From Rhodanobacteraceae bacterium (GTDB taxonomy: Bacteria; Pseudomonadota; Gammaproteobacteria; Xanthomonadales; Xanthomonadaceae), in NCBI GenBank assembly GCA_024233975.1, contig JACKOX010000002.1, positions 245,763 to 309,762 of the forward strand: a stretch of 64,000 nucleotides of DNA, written 5' to 3'. The notes below the pieces were generated by a model. The model saw only the letters and a list, made by a program, of their open reading frames with translations. It was not told the DNA's origin and made no database searches. The translations under genes and the position numbers were made by a program. Positions 33,983 to 42,475 of this stretch are shown piece after piece. Position 1 is the stretch's first letter. Every line of letters starts with the position of its first letter.

Positions 33983-35647
33983 ATGCCGTATGCATCGCGC
34001 CGGTCAGGGTTTGCGTCTCATGAGCATGATGACGTCGTGAGTAGTCCGGGTTCAGTTCACTTCCAGCTGTTGGGAGACATCAAGGTCTTCGCTGATGGCC
34101 GGGAGCTGAGTATTCCGCCGTCGCGCAAGACGCGTGCGCTGCTGGCCTATCTGCTGATCACCGGTGCGCCGCAGCGTCGCGAACGGCTCTGTGAACTGCT
34201 CTGGGACGTGCCGGACGATCCGCGTGGCGCGTTGCGCTGGTCGCTGAGCAAGCTGCGTGGGGCCATCAGCGAAGTCGATGGCGTCGTCCTCAATGCGGAC
34301 CGCGAGCGTGTCGCCCTGGAGGTCGGCGATGCGAGTATCGACCTGCATCGTTATTCGCAGCTGATGGACAATCCTGCGGCCGACGTGGCCTCCCTGAGCG
34401 AGGCTTGGAAAGCCTGCCAACAGGGCCTGGTGCAGGATTGCGACCTGCCGCGGCTGCAGGCCTATGGCGCCTGGCTGACGCGCGAGCGGCTGGAAGTCGA
34501 ACGCCTGCGGGTGCGGTTGGCGCGTCGCCTTGCCGGCATGACCAACATGCCCGCGGATGAGGCCGTCATCTGGGCCGATGCCTGGCGCCAGGATGCGCCG
34601 CACGATCCGGAGGCCGCCATCGCCAGCGTGGTCGCGCGCTTCAACATCGGGCAGATGAAGGAAGCCAAGGCGCTGCGGCATGAGCTGGGCCTGCAATTCC
34701 AGTCCATGAACCTGCCGCTGCCGGACTGGCCGGATGAGGCGCCGCAGCCGGTCGCGCCGGTTTCGCTCGCGGCGACGCCCGAGGAGGCGGACCGCGCCTT
34801 GCGCCTGCAGCAGCGGGTCCGTTTTGCCAGCGCCGGTGACGGCGTCAGTCTGGCCTGGGCGTCGGTGGGCGACGATGAGGCGCCGGTGCTGGTCAAGGCC
34901 GCCAACTGGCTGTCGCACCTGGAATTGGACTGGGAGGCGCCGATCTGGAGTCCGCTGTATCGCGAACTGGCGCGCGCACGCCGCTTCATCCGCTACGACG
35001 AACGCGGCTGCGGCCTGTCCGACTGGGACGTGCCGGAGATCAGCTTCGAAACCTTCGTCACCGACCTCGAAACCGTGGTCGATGCCGCCGGGCTGGAGCG
35101 CTTTCCTTTGCTCGGCATCAGTCAGGGCGCATCAGTCTCGATCGAGTATGCGGCCCGACATCCGGAGCGCGTGTCGCACCTGATCCTGTTCGGTGGTTAT
35201 GCCGCTGGCTGGCGGCACCTTGCTTCGCCACAGGAGGTGAAAGAGCGCGAGGCGGTGATGGTGCTGACCGAAGCCGGCTGGGGCCGCGACGATGCCAGCT
35301 ACCGGCACCTGTTCACCAGCAGCTTCCTGCCGGACGCGACCACCGAGGAGTTGAGCTGGTTCGACGACTTCCAGCGCCGCACGACCTCGGCGGCCAACGC
35401 CGTGCGCTTCCTCGAAGCCTTCTCCACCATCGATGTCCGTCATCGCCTGGCCGAACTGCAGGTGCCCACACTGGTGCTGCACAGCCGCGGCGACCACCGT
35501 ATCCCGCTGGCCACCGGTCGCCAGCTGGCAGCAGCCATCCCCAACGCCGAGTTCGTCGGCCTGGAAAGCAACAACCATCTCCTGCTGGGACGTGAGCCGG
35601 GTTCCACCGCTTTTGTGGACGCCATCCGGCAGTTCCTCGCCCGCTGA
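33983..35647 (+). CDS. SARP/BTAD-type winged-helix regulator fused to an alpha/beta hydrolase
   Basis: 554 residues from ATG 33983; GTG 34037 (VSSPGSVHFQLLGD) would remove an unconserved 18-residue lead and is a real alternative. Residues about 25-265 match the BTAD/SARP layout: winged helix (FQLLGDIKVFADGRELSIPP, then RRERLCELLWDVPDDPRGAL, LRWSLSKLRGAI) followed by a helical bacterial transcription-activation domain. Residues about 285-550 are a complete alpha/beta hydrolase: RYDERGCGLSDWD, nucleophile elbow LLGISQGASVS (Ser near 379), Asp in HSRGDHRIPL and His in ESNNHLLLG. Regulators of this fused type are annotated in several proteobacteria, but their ligand is unknown. The hydrolase half could sense or hydrolyse a small ester or lactone. 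Confidence 0.85.
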   Translation: MPYASRRSGFASHEHDDVVSSPGSVHFQLLGDIKVFADGRELSIPPSRKTRALLAYLLITGAPQRRERLCELLWDVPDDPRGALRWSLSKLRGAISEVDGVVLNADRERVALEVGDASIDLHRYSQLMDNPAADVASLSEAWKACQQGLVQDCDLPRLQAYGAWLTRERLEVERLRVRLARRLAGMTNMPADEAVIWADAWRQDAPHDPEAAIASVVARFNIGQMKEAKALRHELGLQFQSMNLPLPDWPDEAPQPVAPVSLAATPEEADRALRLQQRVRFASAGDGVSLAWASVGDDEAPVLVKAANWLSHLELDWEAPIWSPLYRELARARRFIRYDERGCGLSDWDVPEISFETFVTDLETVVDAAGLERFPLLGISQGASVSIEYAARHPERVSHLILFGGYAAGWRHLASPQEVKEREAVMVLTEAGWGRDDASYRHLFTSSFLPDATTEELSWFDDFQRRTTSAANAVRFLEAFSTIDVRHRLAELQVPTLVLHSRGDHRIPLATGRQLAAAIPNAEFVGLESNNHLLLGREPGSTAFVDAIRQFLAR

Positions 35648-35792
35648 AGCCTGCCCCGCCGGCCGTTTCGGGCCGAATTCCGTCGTTTCCACGCTGATTA
35701 CCACGCTGGCTCAAACGACGCGGCGGTCTGATGACGGCGTCAAAACGGGGCGCGGCGCCTGTCGCCGGCCCTCAAGCGGCGCAGGAGTTCAC

Positions 35793-36155
35793 ATGAAGAC
35801 CACATCGCGAGCGCTACTGGATTCACTCCGGCCATCCCCAACCCGTGCGGGGAGCATCGCCCCCGTGCGGCCGCACCGCTGGGCCCACGGAACGGGCCTG
35901 GCGGTGTTTCTTGCTTTCTGCACGGCCCAGGCGGCTGTGCCGCACCTGGTCGCGCCGGTATCCGGTCCGAAAGCCGCCGTGCGGCATGCCTGCATCAGCG
36001 ATGGCTACGCAATTGGCGGAAAAGCCCAGGGCGATCACAAGCTGACCTGTGGTGCAGAAGCAAAAGCCCGGTTGCCGGTGCCGGTTGCGGCGCCTGCCCG
36101 GGATCCTGGCAGTCGGCTCAGCATTCGCGGCCTGAAGCGCCTGATCGAGCGCTGA
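35793..36155 (+). CDS. Small exported hypothetical protein
   Basis: 120 residues from ATG 35793, preceded by a good AGGAG six bases upstream. A charged lead of about 40 residues comes before a hydrophobic segment GTGLAVFLAFCTAQAAVPHL that may be a late signal or anchor. Two Cys (AVRHACISDG and HKLTCGAEA) lie in the mature part, and the end is basic (LSIRGLKRLIER). No family recognised. It is monocistronic, between the fused regulator and the sigma-factor promoter. It could be a spurious frame; the ribosome site and hydrophobic core are the only support. Confidence 0.4.
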   Translation: MKTTSRALLDSLRPSPTRAGSIAPVRPHRWAHGTGLAVFLAFCTAQAAVPHLVAPVSGPKAAVRHACISDGYAIGGKAQGDHKLTCGAEAKARLPVPVAAPARDPGSRLSIRGLKRLIER

Positions 36156-36198
36156 GCGCGCCCGACTTCCCGGTCCGGGATCGCGGAGGTCGTCATCC

Positions 36199-36226
36199 TG
36201 CATCCAAACGCCTTGTCGTTGCGTAG
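36199..36226 (+). promoter_or_regulatory. ECF sigma-type promoter in front of the sigma/anti-sigma pair
   Basis: TGCATCCAA (36199-36207), 12 bases, TGCGTAG (36220-36226). The same two blocks at exactly the same spacing occur at 37607-37634 before the desaturase gene and were noticed nowhere else in the window. Position (about 30 bases before the sigma start) and repetition suggest the promoter read by the sigma factor itself. The ATCC and CGTA cores resemble promoters described for ChrR-linked ECF sigma factors; that comparison is from memory. Confidence 0.65.
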
Positions 36227-36259
36227 GAGTAGGCAAACCCGGACGACCGCTCCTGTACG

Positions 36260-36880
36260 ATGCCGCCAATCCCTTCGCCAGAGGAATGTTCGCCCTTCGA
36301 GGCAGCACGACGCATGTCAACGGCAAGCAGCACGCACAACGATGCAGCGGCCTGGTCGGTAGAAATGTCCGCCATTGCGCAGCGGCAGGATCGCGACAGC
36401 TTCATGCGCATCTACGATCATTTCATGCCGCGCCTGTGCCTGTACCTACGTGGCGTGGGCGCCGTGGAGAGCGTTGCCGAAGAGTTGGCGCAGGAAGCGC
36501 TGCTGAGGCTGTGGCAGAACGCCGCCGGCTACGACCCGGCGAAGAGCGCGGTCAGCACCTGGCTGTTCCGTATCGCTCGCAACCTGCACATCGATCACGG
36601 CCGTCGTCGTGACAACCAGGCCGCGTCGCGTGGCGAGCTGGATGACAGCAGCTGGTGCACCGACGCCGAGGTGACCGAGGACCAGGTGGACCAGGCTGGT
36701 CTGCAGCGGCGGATCGACGAGCTGTCGGCGGTGCAGGCGCGCCTGATCCGTATGTCGTATTTCGAGGCCAAGAGCCACCAGGAGATCGCCGGCGAGCTGG
36801 ACATGCCGCTGGGTACCGTCAAATCGCACTTACGTCGGGCGTTTGAGCGCCTGCAGCAGGAACTCGGAGAAGGGGCATGA
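36260..36880 (+). CDS. ECF sigma factor (RpoE of the ChrR-linked group)
   Basis: 206 residues. Region 2 is visible at about 45-110 (DSFMRIYDHFMPRLCLYLRG, EELAQEALLRLWQNAAGYD, STWLFRIARNLHIDHGRR) and region 4 at about 150-203 (SAVQARLIRMSYFEAKSHQE, LPLGTVKSHLRRAFERLQQE). No extra C-terminal domain. ATG 36260 leaves a short leader after the sigma-type promoter at 36199-36226; ATG 36314 is a possible alternative. Its stop overlaps the anti-sigma start (ATGA). With a ChrR partner it belongs to the group that responds to singlet oxygen or related membrane oxidants in Rhodobacter. The downstream lipid genes are its likely regulon. Confidence 0.92.
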   Translation: MPPIPSPEECSPFEAARRMSTASSTHNDAAAWSVEMSAIAQRQDRDSFMRIYDHFMPRLCLYLRGVGAVESVAEELAQEALLRLWQNAAGYDPAKSAVSTWLFRIARNLHIDHGRRRDNQAASRGELDDSSWCTDAEVTEDQVDQAGLQRRIDELSAVQARLIRMSYFEAKSHQEIAGELDMPLGTVKSHLRRAFERLQQELGEGA

Positions 36881-37545
36881 CGCCGCGTCACCATCTCGAC
36901 TCATCGACCATCATCGGCCACGCGTCCGGAGCACTCTCGCCCGAGCTGTCGGCCATCGTCGCCACGCATCTGGAAGGCTGCGCGGAATGCCGTCAGGCCA
37001 TGTCCCATGCCGAGCGCGTGGGTGGCCTGCTGGTGGACCAGCAGCAGTCAGCGACGGGCGGCATGTCGCGACATGATCGGCTGCGCGACGCCATGCTGAA
37101 GCGACTGGAGCAGGCCGCTGCGCCGGTTCGGCCCGCCGAGCCGGTTGAGCCCTCTCGCGATCCTGACCGCTTGCCGGCGCCACTGCATCCGTATTTCGGA
37201 AGTTCCTACCGCGCGCTCAAGTGGCGCTGGATGGGGCCGGGCATGCGCTACATCCGCACCACTGGTCCCAGTGGCGGCACCTTGCTGATGCTGAAGATCG
37301 CGGCTGGCAAACATATGCCGATGCACAGCCACGGTGGGACTGAAATCACCCAGATCCTGCGCGGCGCCTACGATGACGACCTGGGTCATTTCGCGGCTGG
37401 CGACGTGGCCGATCTCGACAGTGAGGTCACACATCAGCCGGTCACCTCGGCTGGTGTGGAGTGCATCTGCGTGGCCGCGCTGGACGCGCCGCTGCGTTTC
37501 CCGGGCTGGTTCGCGCGCAAGCTGCAGCCGATCTTCGGCATCTGA
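36877..37545 (+). CDS. chrR: ChrR-type zinc/cupin anti-sigma factor
   Basis: 222 residues. The zinc anti-sigma motif HLEGCAEC (His31, Cys35, Cys38, with His6 upstream) binds the sigma factor. The carboxyl cupin domain carries His150, His152, Glu156 and His186 (MPMHSHGGTE and EVTHQPV). These match the metal ligands reported for R. sphaeroides ChrR (141, 143, 147, 177) at a constant offset of nine, so the sensory site appears complete. In Rhodobacter, loss of this complex under singlet oxygen frees RpoE. It is translationally coupled to the sigma gene. The inducing signal in this organism is inferred. Confidence 0.93.
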   Translation: MTPRHHLDSSTIIGHASGALSPELSAIVATHLEGCAECRQAMSHAERVGGLLVDQQQSATGGMSRHDRLRDAMLKRLEQAAAPVRPAEPVEPSRDPDRLPAPLHPYFGSSYRALKWRWMGPGMRYIRTTGPSGGTLLMLKIAAGKHMPMHSHGGTEITQILRGAYDDDLGHFAAGDVADLDSEVTHQPVTSAGVECICVAALDAPLRFPGWFARKLQPIFGI

Positions 37546-37606
37546 TCTGGCTTGCGCATCATCCTGCTGGCCATGCACGACTGACGCGCCTCACACCTGC
37601 TGACCA

Positions 37607-37634
37607 TGCATCCAATCACCCCGTTGCTGCGTAG
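37607..37634 (+). promoter_or_regulatory. Second ECF sigma-type promoter, before the lipid genes
   Basis: TGCATCCAA (37607-37615), 12 bases, TGCGTAG (37628-37634), a copy of the site at 36199-36226. It lies in the 115-base gap between the anti-sigma stop and the desaturase start, giving the lipid genes their own sigma-dependent start. The desaturase SD GGGAG (37650-37654) follows. Confidence 0.65.
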
Positions 37635-37660
37635 AGGCATGCAACCGAAGGGAGATGGCA

Positions 37661-38617
37661 ATGGAAGGCACGGTGATCGAGGACAATCCCCCGCAGCGGC
37701 GTTCGCCGCTGGCTCCCGTGCTCCGCTGGTTCGATACCAGTGTGCAGGTGGCCGAAGTCGATCCCGAAGTCGATGACCGGATCGACTGGCTACGGGCGTT
37801 GCCCTTCCTTGGCCTGCATGTCGCCTGTCTTGGCGTGTTCTGGGTTGGCGTTTCGACGACCGCCCTGGTTACCGCACTGCTCCTCTACGTCGCGCGAATG
37901 TTCGCGATTACCGGTTTCTATCACCGCTACTTCTCGCATCGTGCGTTTCGTACCTCGCGACCGGTGCAGTTTGCCTTTGCGCTGCTGGGCGCATCGTCCG
38001 TGCAGCGCGGGCCACTGTGGTGGGCGGCACATCATCGGCATCACCATGCCCATGCGGATACGGATGCCGATCCGCATACGCCGCGGAAAGGCTTCTGGCG
38101 TAGCCACGCCGGCTGGTTCCTCACCCGCGGTGGATTTCGCACCGACACATCGCGTATCCGCGACCTGCTGACCTTCCCGGAGCTGCGCTGGCTGGACCGC
38201 TACGACACCGTCGTTCCGGTACTGCTGGCGGTGCTGCTGTTCGTGATCGGCACGGCGCTGGAGCACTGGGCGCCGTCGCTCCATACCAATGGCCCACAGC
38301 TGCTGGTCTGGGGTTTCTTCGTTTCCACCGTCGTGCTGTTCCACGCGACCGTCACCATCAACTCGCTTGCGCACCGCTGGGGCCGGCGCCGCTTCGACAC
38401 CGGTGATGACAGTCGCAACAACTGGTGGCTGGCGCTGCTGACCTTCGGCGAAGGCTGGCACAACAACCATCATCACTACCCGGCCAGCGCGCGCCAGGGC
38501 TTTCGCTGGTGGGAGATCGACCTGACCTGGTACGGACTGCGCCTGATGCAGGCGGTGGGTCTGGTCCACAGCCTGAAGCCGGTGCCGGCTGCGGTGCTTG
38601 CCAAGGCGGAGCACTGA
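37661..38617 (+). CDS. Membrane fatty-acid desaturase (acyl-CoA delta-9 type)
   Basis: 318 residues. Three histidine boxes for the di-iron centre are intact: HRYFSHR (near 88), HHRHHHAHAD (near 123) and HNNHHH (near 267), with four or so membrane spans between. This is the stearoyl-CoA/acyl-lipid desaturase type that makes unsaturated acyl chains. ATG 37661 is chosen because the SD GGGAG (37650-37654) directly abuts an ATG at 37655 but is correctly spaced for 37661. First gene after the second ECF promoter; the next gene starts 1 base after its stop. It may supply the double bonds that the downstream methyltransferases modify. Confidence 0.92.
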   Translation: MEGTVIEDNPPQRRSPLAPVLRWFDTSVQVAEVDPEVDDRIDWLRALPFLGLHVACLGVFWVGVSTTALVTALLLYVARMFAITGFYHRYFSHRAFRTSRPVQFAFALLGASSVQRGPLWWAAHHRHHHAHADTDADPHTPRKGFWRSHAGWFLTRGGFRTDTSRIRDLLTFPELRWLDRYDTVVPVLLAVLLFVIGTALEHWAPSLHTNGPQLLVWGFFVSTVVLFHATVTINSLAHRWGRRRFDTGDDSRNNWWLALLTFGEGWHNNHHHYPASARQGFRWWEIDLTWYGLRLMQAVGLVHSLKPVPAAVLAKAEH

Positions 38618-38618
38618 G

Positions 38619-39914
38619 ATGCGTATCGCGATCATTGGAAGTGGCATCAGTGGTCTTTCCGCAGCGTGGTTGCTGTCGCGTCAGCACGAGGTGGTGTTGT
38701 TCGAGGCAAACGACTATCTGGGCGGACACACCGACACGCATGACGTGGAGGTTGCCGGCCAGATGCTGTCGGTGGATACCGGTTTCATCGTGCACAACCC
38801 CGTGCACTACCCGCTGCTGACGCGGTTGTTCGATGAGATTGGCGTGGCGTCGCAGGAAACCACCATGAGCTTCTCGGTGCAGGATGCTGCCTCCGGGCTG
38901 GAGTACAACGCCACCTCGCTGGACACGTTGTTCTGCCAACGCCGCAACCTGGCGTCCTCGAGCTTCTGGGGCATGTTGCGCGACCTCGGGCGCTTCTATC
39001 GTCATGCACCGGCGCTGCTGAAGCTGGATGGGCCGGGCCCGACTATGGGCGAGTATCTGGAAGCCAACCGTTATGGCGCGGCTTTCCGCGACTATCACCT
39101 GGTGCCGATGGCGAGCGCGCTGTGGTCGTCGCCGGCCTCGGGCATTCTCACTTTCCCGGCCAAGTACCTCGTGCAGTTCATGGCCAACCACCATATGCTG
39201 CAGATCGCTGGCCGTCCGCCATGGCGCGTGGTGAAAGGCGGTTCGCGCTGCTATGTGGACGCCATGACGCGCGATTGGGGTGTGCAGGTGCGCCTCCAGG
39301 AGCCGGTGTGGCGGGTGCATCGCGATGCCCAGGGCGTGACCATCAGTTCCGAAGCTGGCAGCGAACGCTTCGATCAGGTGGTTTTGGCCTGTCATAGCGA
39401 TCAGTCATTGGATCTGCTGGACGATGCAACCGATGCCGAGCGCGAGGTCCTGGGTGCTATCACCTATCAGGATAACGACACGGTTCTGCATACCGACGCA
39501 TCGTTGCTGCCAAGCCAGCGTAAGGCCTGGGCGGCGTGGAACGCATTCCTGCCGGCGAATCCTTCACAGGTCTGCACGGTTAGTTACTGCATGAACCTGC
39601 TGCAGGGGCTCACCGTCGATACGCCCCTGGTCGTGACGCTGAACCGCACGCAGGACATCGACTCCACGAAAATCCTTTGCCGCCGCGGCTACAAGCATCC
39701 GGTCTACACGCACGAGGCGGTCGCCGCACAGGTGCGCAAGTCCGAGATTCAAGGTCGACACCGCACCTGGTTCGCCGGCGCCTATTGGGGCTGGGGGTTC
39801 CACGAGGATGGCATTCGCAGCGGCGTCGAGGTGGCGCGTGCGCTGGGTGTGTCCTGGGGCGAAGTTAGCGGGGTCGAAAGCAGGGTGCCCTCGGCACTGG
39901 AGGCGGCAGCGTGA
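38619..39914 (+). CDS. NAD(P)/FAD-binding amine-oxidase-family protein (COG2907 type)
   Basis: 431 residues. The Rossmann motif IIGSGISGLSAAWLL is at residues 5-19, with EANDYLGGHTDTHDV after it; the carboxyl FAD-contact GAYWGWGFHEDGIRSGVEVA is present. This family sits with DUF1365 and cyclopropane-synthase genes in many bacteria. In alphaproteobacterial furan-fatty-acid loci a relative (UfaD) is reported to act as a desaturase on methylated acyl chains; whether this copy does so is inference. ATG 38619 begins one base after the desaturase stop, and its end overlaps the DUF1365 start. Confidence 0.88.
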   Translation: MRIAIIGSGISGLSAAWLLSRQHEVVLFEANDYLGGHTDTHDVEVAGQMLSVDTGFIVHNPVHYPLLTRLFDEIGVASQETTMSFSVQDAASGLEYNATSLDTLFCQRRNLASSSFWGMLRDLGRFYRHAPALLKLDGPGPTMGEYLEANRYGAAFRDYHLVPMASALWSSPASGILTFPAKYLVQFMANHHMLQIAGRPPWRVVKGGSRCYVDAMTRDWGVQVRLQEPVWRVHRDAQGVTISSEAGSERFDQVVLACHSDQSLDLLDDATDAEREVLGAITYQDNDTVLHTDASLLPSQRKAWAAWNAFLPANPSQVCTVSYCMNLLQGLTVDTPLVVTLNRTQDIDSTKILCRRGYKHPVYTHEAVAAQVRKSEIQGRHRTWFAGAYWGWGFHEDGIRSGVEVARALGVSWGEVSGVESRVPSALEAAA

Positions 39915-40681
39915 GCACGATGGCCAGCGCCATCTATGAAGGTCGCGTGAGGCATCGGCGTCATGCGCCACATGCGCATGCCTTCCAGTACCGCATGGCG
40001 CAGCTCTATCTCGACCTCGACGAAGTGGACACGGCCTTCCGTGATCGCTGGCTGTGGTCCGTCGAACGCCGCAACCTGGCGAGCTTTCGTCGACGTGACT
40101 TTCTCGGCGATCCGGATCAGCCGCTGGCCGAGTCTGTCCGAGACCGGGTGCAGCGGGCCACCTGCGAACGCCCATCCGGCGCGGTCCGCCTGCTGACCCA
40201 TCTCCGCTACGCTGGCTACAGCTTCAATCCTGTCAGTTTCTACTACTGTCACGACGGTGACGACGCGCTGCACAGCGTCGTCGCCGAGATCACCAACACG
40301 CCATGGAAAGAACGCCACGCATACGTACTACCGATTGCCAGCGCGACAAAGCGCGGTCGCGCCTTTCACTGGGAGTTCGATAAGTCCTTCCATGTGTCGC
40401 CGTTCCTGCCCATGGATCGTCGTTATTCGTGGTCATTCACCGCTCCGCAGGCCGATCTCAACGTGCATATGAATGTTGCCGACGGTAAACGGCGTGAATT
40501 CGACGCCACGCTGTCGCTGCAGCGGCGATCGCTGGACGGTCGCAATCTTGCACGCGTGCTCTGGCGCTATCCGCTGATGACCGCGCAGGTGATCGCCGGC
40601 ATCCACTGGCAGGCGCTGCGCCTGTGGCTAAAACGAAACCCCGTGTACGACCACCCGTCCCACCAGGAGAAACACGCATGA
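39911..40681 (+). CDS. DUF1365 family protein of the lipid-modification cluster
   Basis: 256 residues with family hallmarks YEGRVRHRRHAPHAHAFQYR (residues 9-28), LTHLRYAGYSFNPVSFYYCH (about 97-116), EITNTPWKERHAYVLP and KSFHVSPFLPMDRRYSW. The biochemical role is unknown; it is nearly always found between a flavin amine oxidase-like gene and a cyclopropane-synthase gene, as here. The GTG start overlaps the previous stop (GTGA), and the stop overlaps the next ATG. Cytosolic or membrane-associated; there is no signal peptide. Confidence 0.9.
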   Translation: MSTMASAIYEGRVRHRRHAPHAHAFQYRMAQLYLDLDEVDTAFRDRWLWSVERRNLASFRRRDFLGDPDQPLAESVRDRVQRATCERPSGAVRLLTHLRYAGYSFNPVSFYYCHDGDDALHSVVAEITNTPWKERHAYVLPIASATKRGRAFHWEFDKSFHVSPFLPMDRRYSWSFTAPQADLNVHMNVADGKRREFDATLSLQRRSLDGRNLARVLWRYPLMTAQVIAGIHWQALRLWLKRNPVYDHPSHQEKHA

Positions 40682-41942
40682 ACAGCGTTGCTGCATCCGC
40701 TTCGTCGAGCAGCTTTGGTGCGCTTGATCGCTTCCTGCGTTCCCGCCTGCTACGTGAGCTGGATGCGCTGCAGGGTGGCGAGATCGAGTTGTCTGATGCA
40801 CTCGGCAACATCCGCCTTGGAGCACCCGGCGGGGACGCGCCCATTCGTCTCGAAGTAAACGGACCGGCGTTCTACCGGGCACTGGCCAGTAACGGTAGCG
40901 TGGGCGCTGCCGAGGCCTACATGGACGGCGATTGGGACTGTAGCGACCTGGTCGCCTTGGTTCGCTTGCTGGTGCGCAACCGCGATCTCCTCGACGGCAT
41001 GGAGCGTGGTCCCGCGCGGCTCGGTGGCTGGGCGATGAAGGCCTGGCACGCGCTGTGGCGGAACACCCATGCCGGCGCGCGCCGCAACATCGCCGCGCAC
41101 TACGACCTGGGCAATCCGTTCTTCCGCCTGTTCCTGTCCGACGACCTGATGTATTCCCTCGGCGCTTTACGCAGGGATGACGACACGCTGAGGCCGCATC
41201 AACTCGCAAGCTGTCGCGCATCTGCGAGAAGCTTGAGGCTGACGGCGGAAGACCACGTTGTCGAGATCGGCACCGGCTGGGTGGTTTCGCGATCCATGCT
41301 GCTCGCGAGGTCGGTTGCCGGGTGACCACCACGACCATCTCGCGCGAACAATACGAACTCGCCCGCCAGCGCGTCGACGAAGCCGGTCTGCAGTGACCGC
41401 ATCACGGTGCTGTTGTCCGACTATCGCGACCTGCAGGGCCAGTACGACAAGCTGGTGTCGATCGAGATGATCGAGGCCATTGGCGCGCAGTACCAGGAAA
41501 CTACTTCGCCACGCGCTGCGGCGCGGGCTGCTGAAAACCCGACGGCATCGCGCTGGTGCAGGCCATCACCATTGAGGACCACTGCTACCAACAGGCGCTG
41601 CGCTCGGTGGACTTCATCAAGCGCCACATTTTCCCCGGCTCCTTCATTCCGTCGATCAGCGCGATGCTCCAGGCCAAGACACGCAGCAGCGACCTGGCAC
41701 TGGTGCACATGGAGGATTTTGGCCTGTCATAGCGCGCGCACGCCGCGACTGGCGCCAGCGGCTTTGAGTCAAGGCGCGACGAGGTCCGCGCGCAGGGGTT
41801 CGACGAGCGCTTCATGCGCATGTGGCGGTTCTATCTTGCCTACTGCGAGGGCGGTTTCTGGAGCGGTCCATCGGTGGCGCACCTGTTGTTTACCAAGCCC
41901 GGCTATCGCGGGCCCTACCTGCCCGGCATCATGGCGGCGTGA
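40678..41942 (+). pseudogene. Cyclopropane-fatty-acyl-phospholipid synthase family methyltransferase, many frameshifts
   Basis: The first about 165 residues read cleanly (MNSVAASASSSSFGALDRFL to NIAAHYDLGNPFFRLFLSDD). Beyond about 41160 the family sequence continues only by jumping frames: VVEIGTGW (SAM motif, 41258), TTTTISREQYELARQRVDEA, LVSIEMIEAI, EDHCYQQALRSVDFIKRHIF, ALVHMEDFGLS, FDERFMRMWRFYLAYCEGGF, then LLFTKPGYRGPYLPGIMAA and stop at 41940-41942. At least six small shifts occur in 750 bases although the flanking genes are intact and coupled. Product: SAM-dependent methyl transfer to unsaturated acyl chains of membrane phospholipids. Local sequence error is more likely than a true pseudogene, since the whole homologous length is present. 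Confidence 0.82.
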
Positions 41943-41943
41943 G

Positions 41944-42475
41944 ATGGCCTTCTGGAGCAACCTGCTGGGCTACCAGGTGACGTGGCTGCTGACCGTGTGG
42001 AGTGCCGGTCGCGGCATGGCCTGGATTGGGATGCTCGCCTGCGTTGGTTTCGTGATCTGGCAGTGGCTGGCGTCACCGGTGCGCTCGGCCGATTCGCGGG
42101 TGCTGCTGGCGGCGCTGGCTTGTGGGCTGCTGATCGACGGTGGACTCGCGCTCAGCGGGTGGCTTCAGTACGCCTCGCCGGAGCCCGCGCTGCCGGCACC
42201 GCTGTGGATCGTGTTGCTATGGGGCGCTTTTGCGCTGACCTTGAACCATTCGATGCGCTGGTTCTCGATCCGGCCTGGTGGCAGCGCTGTTCGCTGGCGG
42301 GCGGGCCGCTGGCCTATCTGGCGCAGCGCGCGGTTTTTCCGCGGTGACGTTTCCCGATGATGCGAGGGCTGCTCTTCTGTTTCTGGCCCTGACCTGGGCT
42401 GCGGCGCTGCCGCTGTTGTTCCGCATCTCCCGCGGGTCCACCCGTTCGGCATTCCGCATGGAGCGCCCGGCATGA
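41944..42475 (+). pseudogene. DUF2878 membrane protein, frameshifted in the second half
   Basis: MAFWSNLLGYQVTWLLTVWS opens at 41944, 1 base after the previous stop, and runs through four hydrophobic segments to LTLNHSMRWF (42255). The expected LAGGPLAYLAQRA follows in a second frame (near 42300-42340), and SAVTFPDDARAALLFLALTW to RMERPA in a third, ending at 42475. That stop overlaps the next gene's ATG. Two shifts lie within 100 bases. The family is a small multi-pass membrane protein of unknown role, almost always in this cluster. Like its upstream neighbour it is probably intact in the real genome. Confidence 0.75.

Noticed and set aside
40678..42475. Reading the broken cyclopropane-synthase and DUF2878 fragments as several small novel genes
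   Set aside because: The fragments join in order to whole family members once small indels are allowed, so they are not separate genes.
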